Assembly (NCBI GenBank): GCA_001873745.1
Contig: MNZQ01000045.1
Span: 1-43,857, forward strand
Reading direction: 5' to 3'
Length of the DNA: 43,857 bases
Source of the DNA: Syntrophaceae bacterium CG2_30_58_14
GTDB taxonomy: Bacteria > Desulfobacterota > Syntrophia > Syntrophales > UBA5619
In this document: in pieces, positions 1 through 9,950 of the stretch
Numbering within the stretch: the first letter of the stretch is position 1
Layout of the letters: the number at the start of each line of letters is the position of its first letter
Translations under genes and position numbers: made by a program
The notes under the pieces: generated by a model
Databases searched by the model: none
The model's input: the letters and a program-made list of their open reading frames with translations, nothing else
Told to the model about the DNA's origin: nothing

Positions 1-2
1 CG

Positions 3-2417
3 TCGCCGCCGGTCGAAATCAAAGGCCCTTATGATTCTGAAATTCCAGTAGAATACCTCAATCGCCTTCGCCGTATCCCTGCCGCCGCCGATGAGGCCGC
101 TCCGCTGACCCTGCTTGCCGTTGCCGACCACTTTGCCGTACGGGGAGAAGTGGACAAGGCCCTCCATTTTCTGGACCAGGCCGCCAATGGGTTCGTCCTC
201 GGAAAGAACCGGAGCGGCGAGGCAACGGCATGGAGTCGAAAGGTTATTCTGCTGTTCCATTTTAACCGGGAGAATGAGGCGCTCGGCCTGATCCGGGAGG
301 CCGGGGAAAAATGGAAGGCGCCGCCGCTGACCGCCTTCCCCGCATATCTGGAGGGCCACCGCGCCCTGCTGCAGGGGGATTTCCACCGCGCCCTATCGCT
401 CTTGAACCGGGCGCTCCAGGACAACGCCGCGTTCCCGGATGATCCTTACCTCCGGATTCTGCGGCGGGATACGGAACTCGACGCGGGGATCGCCGGAATT
501 CTCTCCGACCGCCTTCCCCAATTGCTTGCGATCTACGGTGTGAACGGCGCACCGGCGACCCGGAAGGAAGCCGCAGCCGGCGAAACCCATCTCCGCAATG
601 TCCTTGCGCTGAATCAGCAGCTCCGGCAAACGAAGTTGGAACGGCTTCTTCCCGCAGCCGATTTCGGGAAATCAGAGGCCGATGCGCACAACTTTCTGGG
701 CCTGGATGCCTGGATGAAGGGGAGTCGGGAGGAGGCGCTCCGGCATCTTGTCGCTGCGGGGGAATGGTCGCGGCGGGCAGGATTCCCGGCGGCAGAGCTC
801 CGCGGCCTGCTCTTCCAGGGCGAACTCGGTCTCCAATGGGAAGAGGGAATCGAGGGGCGGCAGGCGGCCGAGCTGCTACTGGAGAGGGCGGACCGTTACC
901 GGGCCTCTCGCTATCGGGTCTGGGCAAGACTCATCATGGCCCGCTACGAGGCGAGGACGGGACGGAACCGGGAAGCGATCGGGTTACTCCAGGAGGCGGC
1001 CGCCATCATCGAGGCTGAGCGGTCCGGTCTGAAGGCGGAGATGCTCGACGAGATCTGCCGCCGCCAACGCCGGGCGGTCTATGAATCCCTCGTTGAGCTT
1101 CTAACCGGGGAAGGGATGGTCTCGGAGGCGCTGACGGCGGCGGAGAAGGCTAAATCGCTCATGACGGTGGATCTTCTAAGCGGGCAGGAGCTCGGAAGAA
1201 ATCCCGCCGAAAGGGAGCGGATCAGAGAGGAGGTCGCACTCGGTGAGGCGATCCGGGGTCTGCAGCGAACCATCCTGCAGCTCTCCGATGAGGCGACGGC
1301 GGATAATCTTCGGGAACGGCTGAAACATGCCGAGGCAGCCTACCGTGATTGGCTCGACCGGATCGGCGGGGAGGATGAGAATCTCCTCTCCCTGATCGCC
1401 GTGCGCGGGGCAGATCCGGTTGCCCTTCAGCGCCTTCTCGATGAGAACACCACCCTTTTTGACTATTTCGCAACGGCGGGCAGCCTGTATGTCTGGGCCA
1501 TTCACCGGGGGATGATTCATCAGGAGAGGATTGACCTGTCCCGCGAGGAGCTGCGCACCCTCGTCTTTTCCTTTCTCGCGGCCATCCGCGACCGAAATAA
1601 AAGAAAAACGGAAAGCATTTCCCGCAAGGCCTACGATCTGCTGCTCAAACCGGTCATTCCTTTTGTCTCCGGAGAGAGGATCGGTTTTATCCCTGACGAT
1701 GCGCTCGTCTATCTTCCTTTTGCGGCGCTGAACTATCGGGGAAAGTTCCTCGCCGAAGGCTTTTCCATATTCCAGCTTCCCGCGGCCGACCTGTTCCATA
1801 GCGCCATGGGGGGAAAGGGCGCTCGGGGTTTGCGCATCCTGGCGTTCGGGAACCCCGATCTTGAAGACGAGGCGCTGGATCTCCATTATGCCCCGCGGGA
1901 GTTGGAGCAGATCCGGAAGCGGATCGGCGGCGCGACCGTTCTCCTCGGTCCGGATGCGTCGGAGGCGAACGCGGAGGAGATGCCGGCGGGTTACGACATC
2001 CTCCATTTTGCCGTCCGGGGGCAGTTTTTTCCGGAAGAGATCCTGAATTCGGGCCTGCTGCTGACACCGGGCGCAGGCCAGGATGGCCGGCTGACCATCC
2101 GTGAAATCTTCGGCCTCCGGTTTCAGGGAAGGGGCGTTGTTCTGAGCGGCTGTGATCCGCTGCCGGAGCAGGATCCGGAGGGAAAGGGATTGCTCGCCAT
2201 GCAGCGGGCGTTTTTGAACACGGGAAGCCCCGCGGTGATTTCCACGCTGTGGCTTAGAGACGACAAGGCGGCAGCCCATTTTATGGAACTGTTCTACCGG
2301 CAATTAGACCGAAAGGTGTCCTTTGCCGATGCGCTCCGGGCGGCGCAGATCCATCTGCTCCGCGAGGGGCAGCCGCCGTATGTCTGGGCGGCGTTTGTGC
2401 TGACCGGGGGATACTGA
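3..2417 (+). CDS. TPR-repeat/CHAT-domain protein, 5' end outside window
   Basis: Frame is open from base 3 (SPPVEIKGPYDSEIPVEYLNRLRRIPAAADEAAPLTLLAVADHFAVRGE...) into the listed ORF at 150. C-terminal CHAT-like motifs: YDILHFAVRGQF, VVLSGCDP, GSPAVISTLWLRDDKAAAHFMELFYRQL. Confidence 0.85.
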   Translation, partial: SPPVEIKGPYDSEIPVEYLNRLRRIPAAADEAAPLTLLAVADHFAVRGEVDKALHFLDQAANGFVLGKNRSGEATAWSRKVILLFHFNRENEALGLIREAGEKWKAPPLTAFPAYLEGHRALLQGDFHRALSLLNRALQDNAAFPDDPYLRILRRDTELDAGIAGILSDRLPQLLAIYGVNGAPATRKEAAAGETHLRNVLALNQQLRQTKLERLLPAADFGKSEADAHNFLGLDAWMKGSREEALRHLVAAGEWSRRAGFPAAELRGLLFQGELGLQWEEGIEGRQAAELLLERADRYRASRYRVWARLIMARYEARTGRNREAIGLLQEAAAIIEAERSGLKAEMLDEICRRQRRAVYESLVELLTGEGMVSEALTAAEKAKSLMTVDLLSGQELGRNPAERERIREEVALGEAIRGLQRTILQLSDEATADNLRERLKHAEAAYRDWLDRIGGEDENLLSLIAVRGADPVALQRLLDENTTLFDYFATAGSLYVWAIHRGMIHQERIDLSREELRTLVFSFLAAIRDRNKRKTESISRKAYDLLLKPVIPFVSGERIGFIPDDALVYLPFAALNYRGKFLAEGFSIFQLPAADLFHSAMGGKGARGLRILAFGNPDLEDEALDLHYAPRELEQIRKRIGGATVLLGPDASEANAEEMPAGYDILHFAVRGQFFPEEILNSGLLLTPGAGQDGRLTIREIFGLRFQGRGVVLSGCDPLPEQDPEGKGLLAMQRAFLNTGSPAVISTLWLRDDKAAAHFMELFYRQLDRKVSFADALRAAQIHLLREGQPPYVWAAFVLTGGY

Positions 2418-2463
2418 TGACGGCTTCGGATCTTGAATCTCGGCTGGTTGAGAAAGGAAAATC

Positions 2464-3522
2464 ATGGATAGCGACAATGTACTGGTTACAGGGGGCTGCG
2501 GTTTCATCGGGAGCAACTTCATCCGCCATCTGCTGGCAGGGGCCGGGTTCCACGGCCGGATCGTCAATGTGGACAGCCTGACCTATGCGGGGAATCCGGA
2601 GAATCTCCACGGGATCGCGGAGGCCTATCCGGGGCGGTACGTCTTCGAAAAAGCGGATATCTGCGATCCCTCCGCACTGCAGGGCATCTTTGCCCAATAT
2701 CGGATCGATACCGTCTGCCATTTTGCCGCCGAGTCCCATGTGGACCGCTCAATCAGGCGGCCGGACAGCTTCATCCGGACCAACATCATGGGAACGTTCA
2801 ATCTTCTCGAGGCAGCCCGGGCCGCCGGCGGTTTCCGGCTTTTTCATCACATCAGCACCGATGAGGTCTATGGCAGTCTGGGCTCGGAGGGGTATTTCAC
2901 CGAGGAGACGCCCTACCGTCCGAACAGCCCCTACTCCGCCTCCAAGGCCTCTTCCGATCATCTCGTCCGCGCTTACCATGAAACCTACGGCCTGCCGACG
3001 ACGATCTCCAACTGCTCGAACAACTACGGCCCCTATCAGTTTCCCGAAAAACTGATCCCGCTGATCGTCCTCAACGCCCTGGAGGAAAAGCCCCTCCCCG
3101 TTTACGGGGACGGACGAAATATACGGGACTGGCTCTACGTTACGGACCACTGCGAGGCGATCCGGACGATCATGGAAAAGGGACGGCGCGGGGAGACCTA
3201 CAACATCGGCGGCCATGCGGAGATGGAAAACATTGCCATCGTGGAGATGATCTGCGATCTCGTGGATGAGCTGGCGCCGGCGGCGGGCGCCAGGCGGCGT
3301 CTGATCACCTATGTTGCGGACCGGCCCGGCCACGACCGCCGTTACGCGATCGATTTTTCGAAGTTGCACGACGAGCTGGGCTGGTCTCCCGCGGAATCGT
3401 TCGCCTCCGGACTCCGGAAGACCGTCCGCTGGTATCTCGAAAACAGGGCCTGGAGCGACCGGATCCGCAGCGGCGCGTATCAATCCTGGATCCGGGAACA
3501 ATATGGAGAACAGCCGGACTGA
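2464..3522 (+). CDS. rfbB: dTDP-glucose 4,6-dehydratase
   Basis: GCGFIGSN Rossmann motif, [45 protein letters not shown]; full-length 352 aa. Confidence 0.93.
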   Translation: MDSDNVLVTGGCGFIGSNFIRHLLAGAGFHGRIVNVDSLTYAGNPENLHGIAEAYPGRYVFEKADICDPSALQGIFAQYRIDTVCHFAAESHVDRSIRRPDSFIRTNIMGTFNLLEAARAAGGFRLFHHISTDEVYGSLGSEGYFTEETPYRPNSPYSASKASSDHLVRAYHETYGLPTTISNCSNNYGPYQFPEKLIPLIVLNALEEKPLPVYGDGRNIRDWLYVTDHCEAIRTIMEKGRRGETYNIGGHAEMENIAIVEMICDLVDELAPAAGARRRLITYVADRPGHDRRYAIDFSKLHDELGWSPAESFASGLRKTVRWYLENRAWSDRIRSGAYQSWIREQYGEQPD

Positions 3523-3613
3523 TCTTCAGGAAAAGGGTTTTGCGTCAATCCTTGAATGTGGGATTCATATTGGGGGTGATGGCAGATTGGGCGGCAGATG
3601 ACCCATATTGTGT

Positions 3614-3642
3614 TTGACAATAGCAGGCATTCACATTAAATG
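3614..3642 (+). promoter_or_regulatory. possible sigma70-type promoter upstream of methyltransferase
   Basis: TTGACA at 3614-3619, then 17 nt, then a weak -10 (TAAATG). Confidence 0.35.
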
Positions 3643-3706
3643 CATCCCGCAGATCACACGTAACCGATGTTCTCATGATTGCAGGACACCGTTGAAGGAG
3701 GCGCCG

Positions 3707-4528
3707 TTGGTTGAAGAACCTTATTTTTACCTGATGGAACATGAAGGCGAAAAGGATCGCCTTGAAAAGAAAACGGATCCTTTGGCTTTGCGCAAACAGG
3801 CCGAGTGGTGCGGCATCAAGCCCGGTCAGCATCTCCTGGATTTGGGCTGTGGCCCGGGCAAAACGACCGCGATCCTCTACGACCTGATTCAGCCGGGCGG
3901 ATCGATCCTGGGGCTGGATGCATCCCCGGAACGGATTGCCTATGCAAAGAAGTGCTATGGGGGCAAAGCGGGGATGGAATTCGCCGTCCATGATATCCGG
4001 AGGCCTTTGAACGGTTTTGGTAAATTCGATGCCATATGGGTAAGATTCGTCCTGGAATATTACCGCCGGGAAAGCCGGGAGATCATACAGAATGCTGCGG
4101 ATAACCTCCATCGGGGCGGCTTTCTGTATCTGCTGGATCTGGACTACAATTGTCTCAGTCACCATGAACTGCCGCTGCCCCTGGCGAAGATTGTTCCCGA
4201 AATCATTCATCGTTTGGAAGACCTCTATAATTTCGATGCGTATGCCGGCCGTAAACTTTACGCCCATCTTTTTGATCTGGGCTTTGAGAACATCGAGATC
4301 AATGTCACGGCCCATCACGTGATTTATGGGGAGATTCGAGATGTTGACAGTTACAACTGGACGAAGAAAATCGAAGTGATCGCCCCACGTTTGGCGGATC
4401 TTTTCGAGACATATCCCGGCGGATACCAGGGGTTTTTCATGGATTTCCGCAAATTTTTTCATGATCCCCGTCGGTTTACATACACCCCCTTAATCATGGG
4501 TAAAGGAATGCGACCTTACGCCGATTGA
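3707..4528 (+). CDS. class I SAM-dependent methyltransferase
   Basis: LLDLGCGPGKTTAIL...GLDASPERI motif. Likely TTG start at 3707 preceded by AAGGAG with 6-nt spacing; the listed ORF starts at 3608. Confidence 0.8.
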   Translation: MVEEPYFYLMEHEGEKDRLEKKTDPLALRKQAEWCGIKPGQHLLDLGCGPGKTTAILYDLIQPGGSILGLDASPERIAYAKKCYGGKAGMEFAVHDIRRPLNGFGKFDAIWVRFVLEYYRRESREIIQNAADNLHRGGFLYLLDLDYNCLSHHELPLPLAKIVPEIIHRLEDLYNFDAYAGRKLYAHLFDLGFENIEINVTAHHVIYGEIRDVDSYNWTKKIEVIAPRLADLFETYPGGYQGFFMDFRKFFHDPRRFTYTPLIMGKGMRPYAD

Positions 4529-7374
4529 CCTGCATCATCCAGAATTTCCCTGATTTTATTGCTCATGTCCTCAATATAATATGGTTTCTGAATGAAGGCC
4601 CTGGCCCCGGCGTTGATGATGTCCTTTGTTTTTACATAGGTCGTGTTCCCGCTTGCGATCATCACCTTCATCGCGGGAAAGATCTTCCGTATTTCCACAA
4701 GGCATTTTTCCCCCCCCATTCCGGGCATCATCAGATCCATAATGACGATGCCGATGCGCCCCCCCTCCCGTTTGATCGTGACCAGCGCGTTTTCCCCGGA
4801 CGATGCAGTCAAAACGTTATAACCGAGATACGACAGGAGCTCCTGGCCGGTTTCGAGAAGAGACGGTTCGTCATCGACCAACAAAATGGTTTCATGGCCC
4901 TTTGATAAATCGGGCTTTTTGCCCATTTCCATCCTTTTTTCAATCCTCATGATATCCAAAGCAGGCAGATATAACTCAAATGTCGTTCCCTTGCCCGGTT
5001 CACTGGCGCAAAAGATGTAACCGTTGTGATTTTTGATGACGCCATAAACAACGGACAGTCCGATACCGGTACCTTTGCCTGCCTCTTTGGTCGTAAAAAA
5101 AGGTTCAAAGATTTGATCCAGGTTTTCTTTTTCGATACCGCATCCCGTATCGGAAATCCTGAACAGAACATGATGACCCGCGTTCATCTTTACATGATCC
5201 CGTTCAAGAGAGGTGGCGAGTTCGATATTTTTTGTCTCGATGCTCAGTTCACCGCCGTTGGGCATGGCGTCTTTTGCGTTCACCGCCAGGTTCATGATGA
5301 CCTGTCCCAACTGGGTCGTATCCCCGTGGATGGGACGGAGATTGTCCGCCAGATTCAACCTTATGGCAATCGTTTTGGGGAAGGTGCTGACCAGGAGTTC
5401 ATGATAATTCTTGATCTCTTTGTTCATATCGATGGGGACCAGTTTGCTTTCGGCTTTTCTGCTGAAAATGAGCAGTTGTTTGATCAAGCCCGTGGCCCTT
5501 TTTGTTAAGTCATTGATATTCATAAGATACTTCCAATCAGGATCGTCCTCCGTCTTTTTTATAGTCAGCAGTTGATTGTAAGCGCTGATGGCCTGTAAAA
5601 TATTGTTAAAATCATGAGAAATACCGCCGGTAAGCCTGCCTATCGCGTTCATCTTGGAGGCCTCGCGAAGTTGATATTCCAATTTCCGTTGTTCCGTGAC
5701 ATCTTTCAAAGTGCCGACAACGCCCGTCATTTCTCCGGAAGCATTGAGATTGGGGGCGCCGCTCATGTCGAACAATCGCACCGTGCCGTCCTTGGACAGG
5801 AGTTTCCCTTCGAAATTTTTTATGGTTTCTTTACCTTGCTTGATTCTGTCAAACCCTTCTGAAATCGTTCCCACATCATCCGTCTTGATAAATTCGGTAA
5901 AATGTTTACCAATTACATCTTCTTGTGCATATCCCATAATTTCATCCGCTGCCGGATTGACATAGGTCAGGAACCCGCTGTTATCTACCGTGTAGATAAT
6001 GTCCGGCGAGTTTTCGCTGAGGGCGCGGAAGCGTTCCTCGCTTTCCATGATCTGGCGGAGAGATTTGGCGTTGTTGATGCTGATGGCGATCTGAGGGGCA
6101 ATCCCCATTAACAGACTTACCTCGCTTTGGTTGTGCGGTCTGTGGGATCGATAATTATCCACCGCCAGGATGCCTTCCGATTTTCCCTCGTAGATGATGG
6201 GGACGCAGATAAATGAACTTACACCCAACGTTTCGATCAAGTTCGCGCTCCGCGAGGAAATAACTTTTTGCACATCCTCGATGTCGTTGACCTGGATTGG
6301 CTCCTGCCGTTTGAAGGCGATCACGAAGGGGCCCTTGGATTTGGGGTTGTCCAGGTGGAACTGCGTCTCTTTTAAAATCATTTCAAGCTCGGGGCTGTAT
6401 CCGTAGCCTGTTACATAGACAAGTCTCGTTTTGTCCGGGTTGGCGAGCATGATCATGCCCCGGTCAAAATCGAGCCTCTTTTGCAGCGTCTCCATCACAA
6501 ACTTCAGCAGATGGTCGATATCCAGGATGCTGGATACAGCCTGACCGATCTCTTGCACCAAAAGGGCGTTGTTGTAGCCGAGGGTGATCTGGTCGAGAAG
6601 ACGATTGGCGGTATCGCCCTGCTGTTGGATTTTTGCATAAATATCGTTTTTTTCGACAGATTGAGCGTAATAGGAGATTCCAAAGATAATGCCCGCCAGC
6701 ACGGATCCCAATCCCGCGAGTTGTAACGGGGAGAGTATAAAACCGCAGACCACCAGCGATAAAACGGCGGGGACGGCCAAATAATTCCGAATCCGTTGCC
6801 ATTTCAAAAATATCGGTTCTTCCCAACTGATGATGTATTGGCAATGACTTCCGCCTTCGTGAATACAGACCGGATGTTCCAAAGTGGGGAATTTGTTTGT
6901 GAAGAGTTTGGCCACGGCCTCGAAGCTGCCCTTGCGATTCTCGCATTGATAGGGCTTGTCGCTGACGCCGTCGACGGGTTTGATGATGATTTCAACCTTG
7001 TTCCGGCTGATCTTTTTTGCCTGGGAGGTCACTCCGCGGTCCAGGTAGGACATGATCTTCCCCAGCATGGTGTAGGCATGGACTGGTGTAATAAAACCCA
7101 TGAGGAACTGACGGAGCGCGCTCAAAGAACGGGAAGATGCCATGTAGCGCCCGGCCTCCCGGAAGATCGAAGGGTCATCCGTTTGCCTCAGCACGGCATC
7201 GTGAAAGTCGTCCACCTGCCGCTGCGTCAACCAGTGCCCTTCGTCCTCCACCTCATAAGACCTGATGCCGGAATCCATCAGCAGGGCTTCGATATCGATA
7301 TCGGGCCGGGCATTTCGGAAATACTCCAAAAAAGTGTTGATGATCCTGCTGTTGTATAGACGAGGTTCTTGCAT
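4516..7374 (-). CDS. hybrid sensor histidine kinase (N-terminal sensor region, TM, GAF, PAS, HisKA/HATPase, receiver)
   Basis: GAF-like region (LVQEIGQAVSSILDIDHLLKFV...), PAS (RFRALSENSPDIIYTVDNSGFLTYVNPAADEIMGY), H-box GGISHDFNNILQAI, G-box FRISDTGCGIEKENLDQIFEPFFTTKEAGKGTGIGLSVVYGV, receiver ILLVDDEPSLLE...VIMDLMMPGMGG. Confidence 0.92.
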   Translation of the reverse strand: MQEPRLYNSRIINTFLEYFRNARPDIDIEALLMDSGIRSYEVEDEGHWLTQRQVDDFHDAVLRQTDDPSIFREAGRYMASSRSLSALRQFLMGFITPVHAYTMLGKIMSYLDRGVTSQAKKISRNKVEIIIKPVDGVSDKPYQCENRKGSFEAVAKLFTNKFPTLEHPVCIHEGGSHCQYIISWEEPIFLKWQRIRNYLAVPAVLSLVVCGFILSPLQLAGLGSVLAGIIFGISYYAQSVEKNDIYAKIQQQGDTANRLLDQITLGYNNALLVQEIGQAVSSILDIDHLLKFVMETLQKRLDFDRGMIMLANPDKTRLVYVTGYGYSPELEMILKETQFHLDNPKSKGPFVIAFKRQEPIQVNDIEDVQKVISSRSANLIETLGVSSFICVPIIYEGKSEGILAVDNYRSHRPHNQSEVSLLMGIAPQIAISINNAKSLRQIMESEERFRALSENSPDIIYTVDNSGFLTYVNPAADEIMGYAQEDVIGKHFTEFIKTDDVGTISEGFDRIKQGKETIKNFEGKLLSKDGTVRLFDMSGAPNLNASGEMTGVVGTLKDVTEQRKLEYQLREASKMNAIGRLTGGISHDFNNILQAISAYNQLLTIKKTEDDPDWKYLMNINDLTKRATGLIKQLLIFSRKAESKLVPIDMNKEIKNYHELLVSTFPKTIAIRLNLADNLRPIHGDTTQLGQVIMNLAVNAKDAMPNGGELSIETKNIELATSLERDHVKMNAGHHVLFRISDTGCGIEKENLDQIFEPFFTTKEAGKGTGIGLSVVYGVIKNHNGYIFCASEPGKGTTFELYLPALDIMRIEKRMEMGKKPDLSKGHETILLVDDEPSLLETGQELLSYLGYNVLTASSGENALVTIKREGGRIGIVIMDLMMPGMGGEKCLVEIRKIFPAMKVMIASGNTTYVKTKDIINAGARAFIQKPYYIEDMSNKIREILDDAGQSA

Positions 7375-9396
7375 CTATCCACCATAATCAAATTTTATTC
7401 GTAACTTCCGTCTAAGATATTCGACGTATGCATTTGCATATTGCATATCCGTAATCCACAGAAGATACTGTTTTTTCTCATAATCTATACCTGTTTTCCG
7501 GGCATAGTCTTCGGGAGAGATCAGCAACGAGAAGGACTCCGTGGAACGGTTGCCGATCAATTCAGCGATTGCGCTGAAAAGGATATCCGGGCGAAGTTCG
7601 GGGTCCGCGACAAACACCTTGAAGCCGTTCAGCAGGTTTGACAGGTTGATTCCAGCATCGGATTGTTCGGCGATGATGAAGGCTTTCGGCTGATCGAGAT
7701 AGGTCAGTGCAAAGGTCTGCCATCTGCGGACAAAGCCGCACCCGGCAAACGCCTCTTCGATCGACGGCCTGTTCCGCCGATTCTTTCCCGTGAGAATGGA
7801 CCAAAAGAGGCCGCCGGAATGGTTTTTGTAAAACTGTTCAAATTCCCATAAGTCTGAAGAAGAACATTCTCTTAATGACCAGCGAAGCGGGAGTTTATCG
7901 GCGGTTTCGCGGGTCGGATATGTGAGGCAGGTGAACAGATCGAGGGAACAGTGCTGCGGATTGTTATGGTCTTCGGCGAATCCCCCAAAAAAGCGCGCCG
8001 GGAACTCATTTTCCGGACGATAATAGGCAATTACATAGTCCAGATTTGCAGAAGGGAAGCGATATAAATCAACCAGGGAATAGATCAATTGTTTCAGAAC
8101 GGCCAGACCAATAGATTTTCCGCCAGTCGGCCGGGCGGCGTGGTGGTGAACCATCCATGTCCGTTCATAGGCCCGCAGCATCGAGATGTGGCCATAGATC
8201 CGTCCGTTGATCTGATAGGTAAAATGGTGGGCGATCTCCGGCGCTTCTTCGTAGAGCCTCCGATAGGTGTCGCGGAAATGATCCTTGAATGAGCGGATAA
8301 CTTTATATTTGGGGGGATAGATAAAATCCGTGTCGAAAAAAAATTCCCAGAGGGCATCCAAATTGACCTCGTTTGACATGCCCGTATCGGCACTGTGCAG
8401 GTTGTTCAGGAGTCGGTTTAAATGTTTATAGTTGGTTAAATCCATGTCCAGGATCACGAGACCGAAACGGATCTGATCGTCTCCCCCTTTGCGATAGATA
8501 ACCTGGGCCTTGCAATGAATCTTGAGAACCCCGGCATAGGTGATCGTCATGTCGGGGATGATCATCCCCGGAATCAGCACGACCTCCTCGGATTTGTCGC
8601 TGATGGAGAATCCGGCGGTGGAGATATCGAAGATTTCGCGTTGTATCTGCCTTTTGGTAAAAGGATGTTCAAAAACGGCATGGAGAGGGGAAGAGCTCTG
8701 CCTGCGGGGATTGCGTAGAGCCTTGGCCTTGAATCGCTGTATCTGATCATCTGTGGGGGTTAGAATGATCTCGCGGCTGCGGCCGTCTTGTTTCTGATAC
8801 ATGCAGTTGCAATGACCCGAATAAAAAACCTCTTTGCCGTCCGACAGGTGGAGGGCGGCCGGCGCATCGAGATTAAACCATTGAAACGAAGAGGGCGAGT
8901 CGGCTTGAACGCGGATGTGAAAGGCATGGGGACCGAAATCCATTAATACTCCCTCCGCCTGGAAGCCGTTCTGCCATAGTTCGGCTTTGACGCCTTGGCA
9001 GGGGAAGCGTGGGGCTTGTCGTTGGCTGATCACAAAACTTTGCTCCGGCAGTCGCATGGTCATTCCGTCGCTGTTCGTAACAAACATTCGGGTGGGGACG
9101 AGGATAATGGATTGCTCATGGGGGAGCACCAGATATTGGAAATCGTATTGCTCCAGTTTGTAAACGGAATAGGCCCGATCCCAGTGACAGATGAATTCAT
9201 CGCCCAAACAGGGTTCAGGATGGGCTTTGACCAAAATCCCTTCTTCATACCGAGGATGCTTGAGGAGCACATAGAGATGATCCCCCTTGAAATGTAGATA
9301 GTTGAGCGTGTTTGTCAGTTTCTTTTTGTCGATATGAGCTGCGGACGCGATTGTTCCGATCAGGTCGTTGTGGCGGAACAACCAGGGCGGCAGCAA
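7375..9396 (-). CDS. PilZ-like domain protein with a C-terminal acetyltransferase-like region
   Basis: RRQSSSPLHAVFEHPFTKRQIQREIFDISTAGFSISDK resembles a PilZ core; later region resembles a GNAT fold (FTYQINGRIYGHISMLRAYERTWMVHHHAA). TAG stop directly abuts the ATG of the kinase gene. Start codon uncertain because the frame is open upstream. Confidence 0.6.
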   Translation of the reverse strand: MLPPWLFRHNDLIGTIASAAHIDKKKLTNTLNYLHFKGDHLYVLLKHPRYEEGILVKAHPEPCLGDEFICHWDRAYSVYKLEQYDFQYLVLPHEQSIILVPTRMFVTNSDGMTMRLPEQSFVISQRQAPRFPCQGVKAELWQNGFQAEGVLMDFGPHAFHIRVQADSPSSFQWFNLDAPAALHLSDGKEVFYSGHCNCMYQKQDGRSREIILTPTDDQIQRFKAKALRNPRRQSSSPLHAVFEHPFTKRQIQREIFDISTAGFSISDKSEEVVLIPGMIIPDMTITYAGVLKIHCKAQVIYRKGGDDQIRFGLVILDMDLTNYKHLNRLLNNLHSADTGMSNEVNLDALWEFFFDTDFIYPPKYKVIRSFKDHFRDTYRRLYEEAPEIAHHFTYQINGRIYGHISMLRAYERTWMVHHHAARPTGGKSIGLAVLKQLIYSLVDLYRFPSANLDYVIAYYRPENEFPARFFGGFAEDHNNPQHCSLDLFTCLTYPTRETADKLPLRWSLRECSSSDLWEFEQFYKNHSGGLFWSILTGKNRRNRPSIEEAFAGCGFVRRWQTFALTYLDQPKAFIIAEQSDAGINLSNLLNGFKVFVADPELRPDILFSAIAELIGNRSTESFSLLISPEDYARKTGIDYEKKQYLLWITDMQYANAYVEYLRRKLRIKFDYGG

Positions 9397-9520
9397 TGTT
9401 TCCGCATTCGGCTGAATTTCGAGGAATCTAATTTTGTCGATAACGCCTCTGGTCTTCTCGGGATTATGAATTATAAGTCCTATATATCTTTAGAGATAGT
9501 GTCTGCTTGTATGGAAAGTG

Positions 9521-9549
9521 ATCATACATGCTGTCACAATCCTTTGCAA
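9521..9549 (-). promoter_or_regulatory. predicted sigma70 promoter for PilZ-like/HK operon
   Basis: Minus strand: TTGCAA - 17 nt - TATGAT. Confidence 0.5.
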
Positions 9550-9790
9550 GAAAAAAATGTTATAAATTTTGATTTGGATGTCGGCCCGGGGCGGAAAACA
9601 TTCTCCGGCTGCATATCTACCTGATCGCTCATACATCGCGAAACATGGCTTGCGAAATCCCCGGCCGACAATCATATTCAGCTTGAGGGTGGAATCAATA
9701 TTTGATAGAAGCAGGATGGTCGGCGGTGGGGTGATACGGCGCCCGGGTCGTCGTGCTCTTTTTCCTTCCCTATCCGCAGATGCGAAGTCA

Positions 9791-9911
9791 TTACTCCGGC
9801 AACCATAAATGCCAATACTGTCATTCCCGCGAAAGTGGGAATCCAGAACAGGACTGGATGCCGGATCAAGTCCGGCATGACAACCATTGACAGGTTTACT
9901 TGCCGGAGTAA
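9791..9911. repeat. nested inverted-repeat element, copy 1
   Basis: Outer 12-bp perfect inverted repeat TTACTCCGGCAA (9791-9802)/TTGCCGGAGTAA (9900-9911) around core TGTCATTCCCGCGAAAGTGGGAATCCAG...CTGGATGCCGGATCAAGTCCGGCATGACA (9819-9882). Confidence 0.8.
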
Positions 9912-9950
9912 CAATTTCCGGGGGACCGATTCGAAGATGAGGAGGCGGCG

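Noticed and set aside
1176-2303. 375-aa minus-strand ORF
   Set aside because: Antisense to the TPR-CHAT gene, a typical shadow ORF in GC-rich DNA.
150-2417. TPR-CHAT protein as part of a gasdermin or type III CRISPR protease defence system
   Set aside because: No gasdermin-like, Cas or nuclease neighbour is visible; downstream genes are rfbB and a methyltransferase, and the catalytic His seems absent.
3608-3706. N-terminal extension of the methyltransferase ORF
   Set aside because: The TTG at 3707 has an AAGGAG six bases upstream; the extension MCLTIAGIHIKCIPQITRN... does not look like part of the domain and overlaps a candidate promoter.
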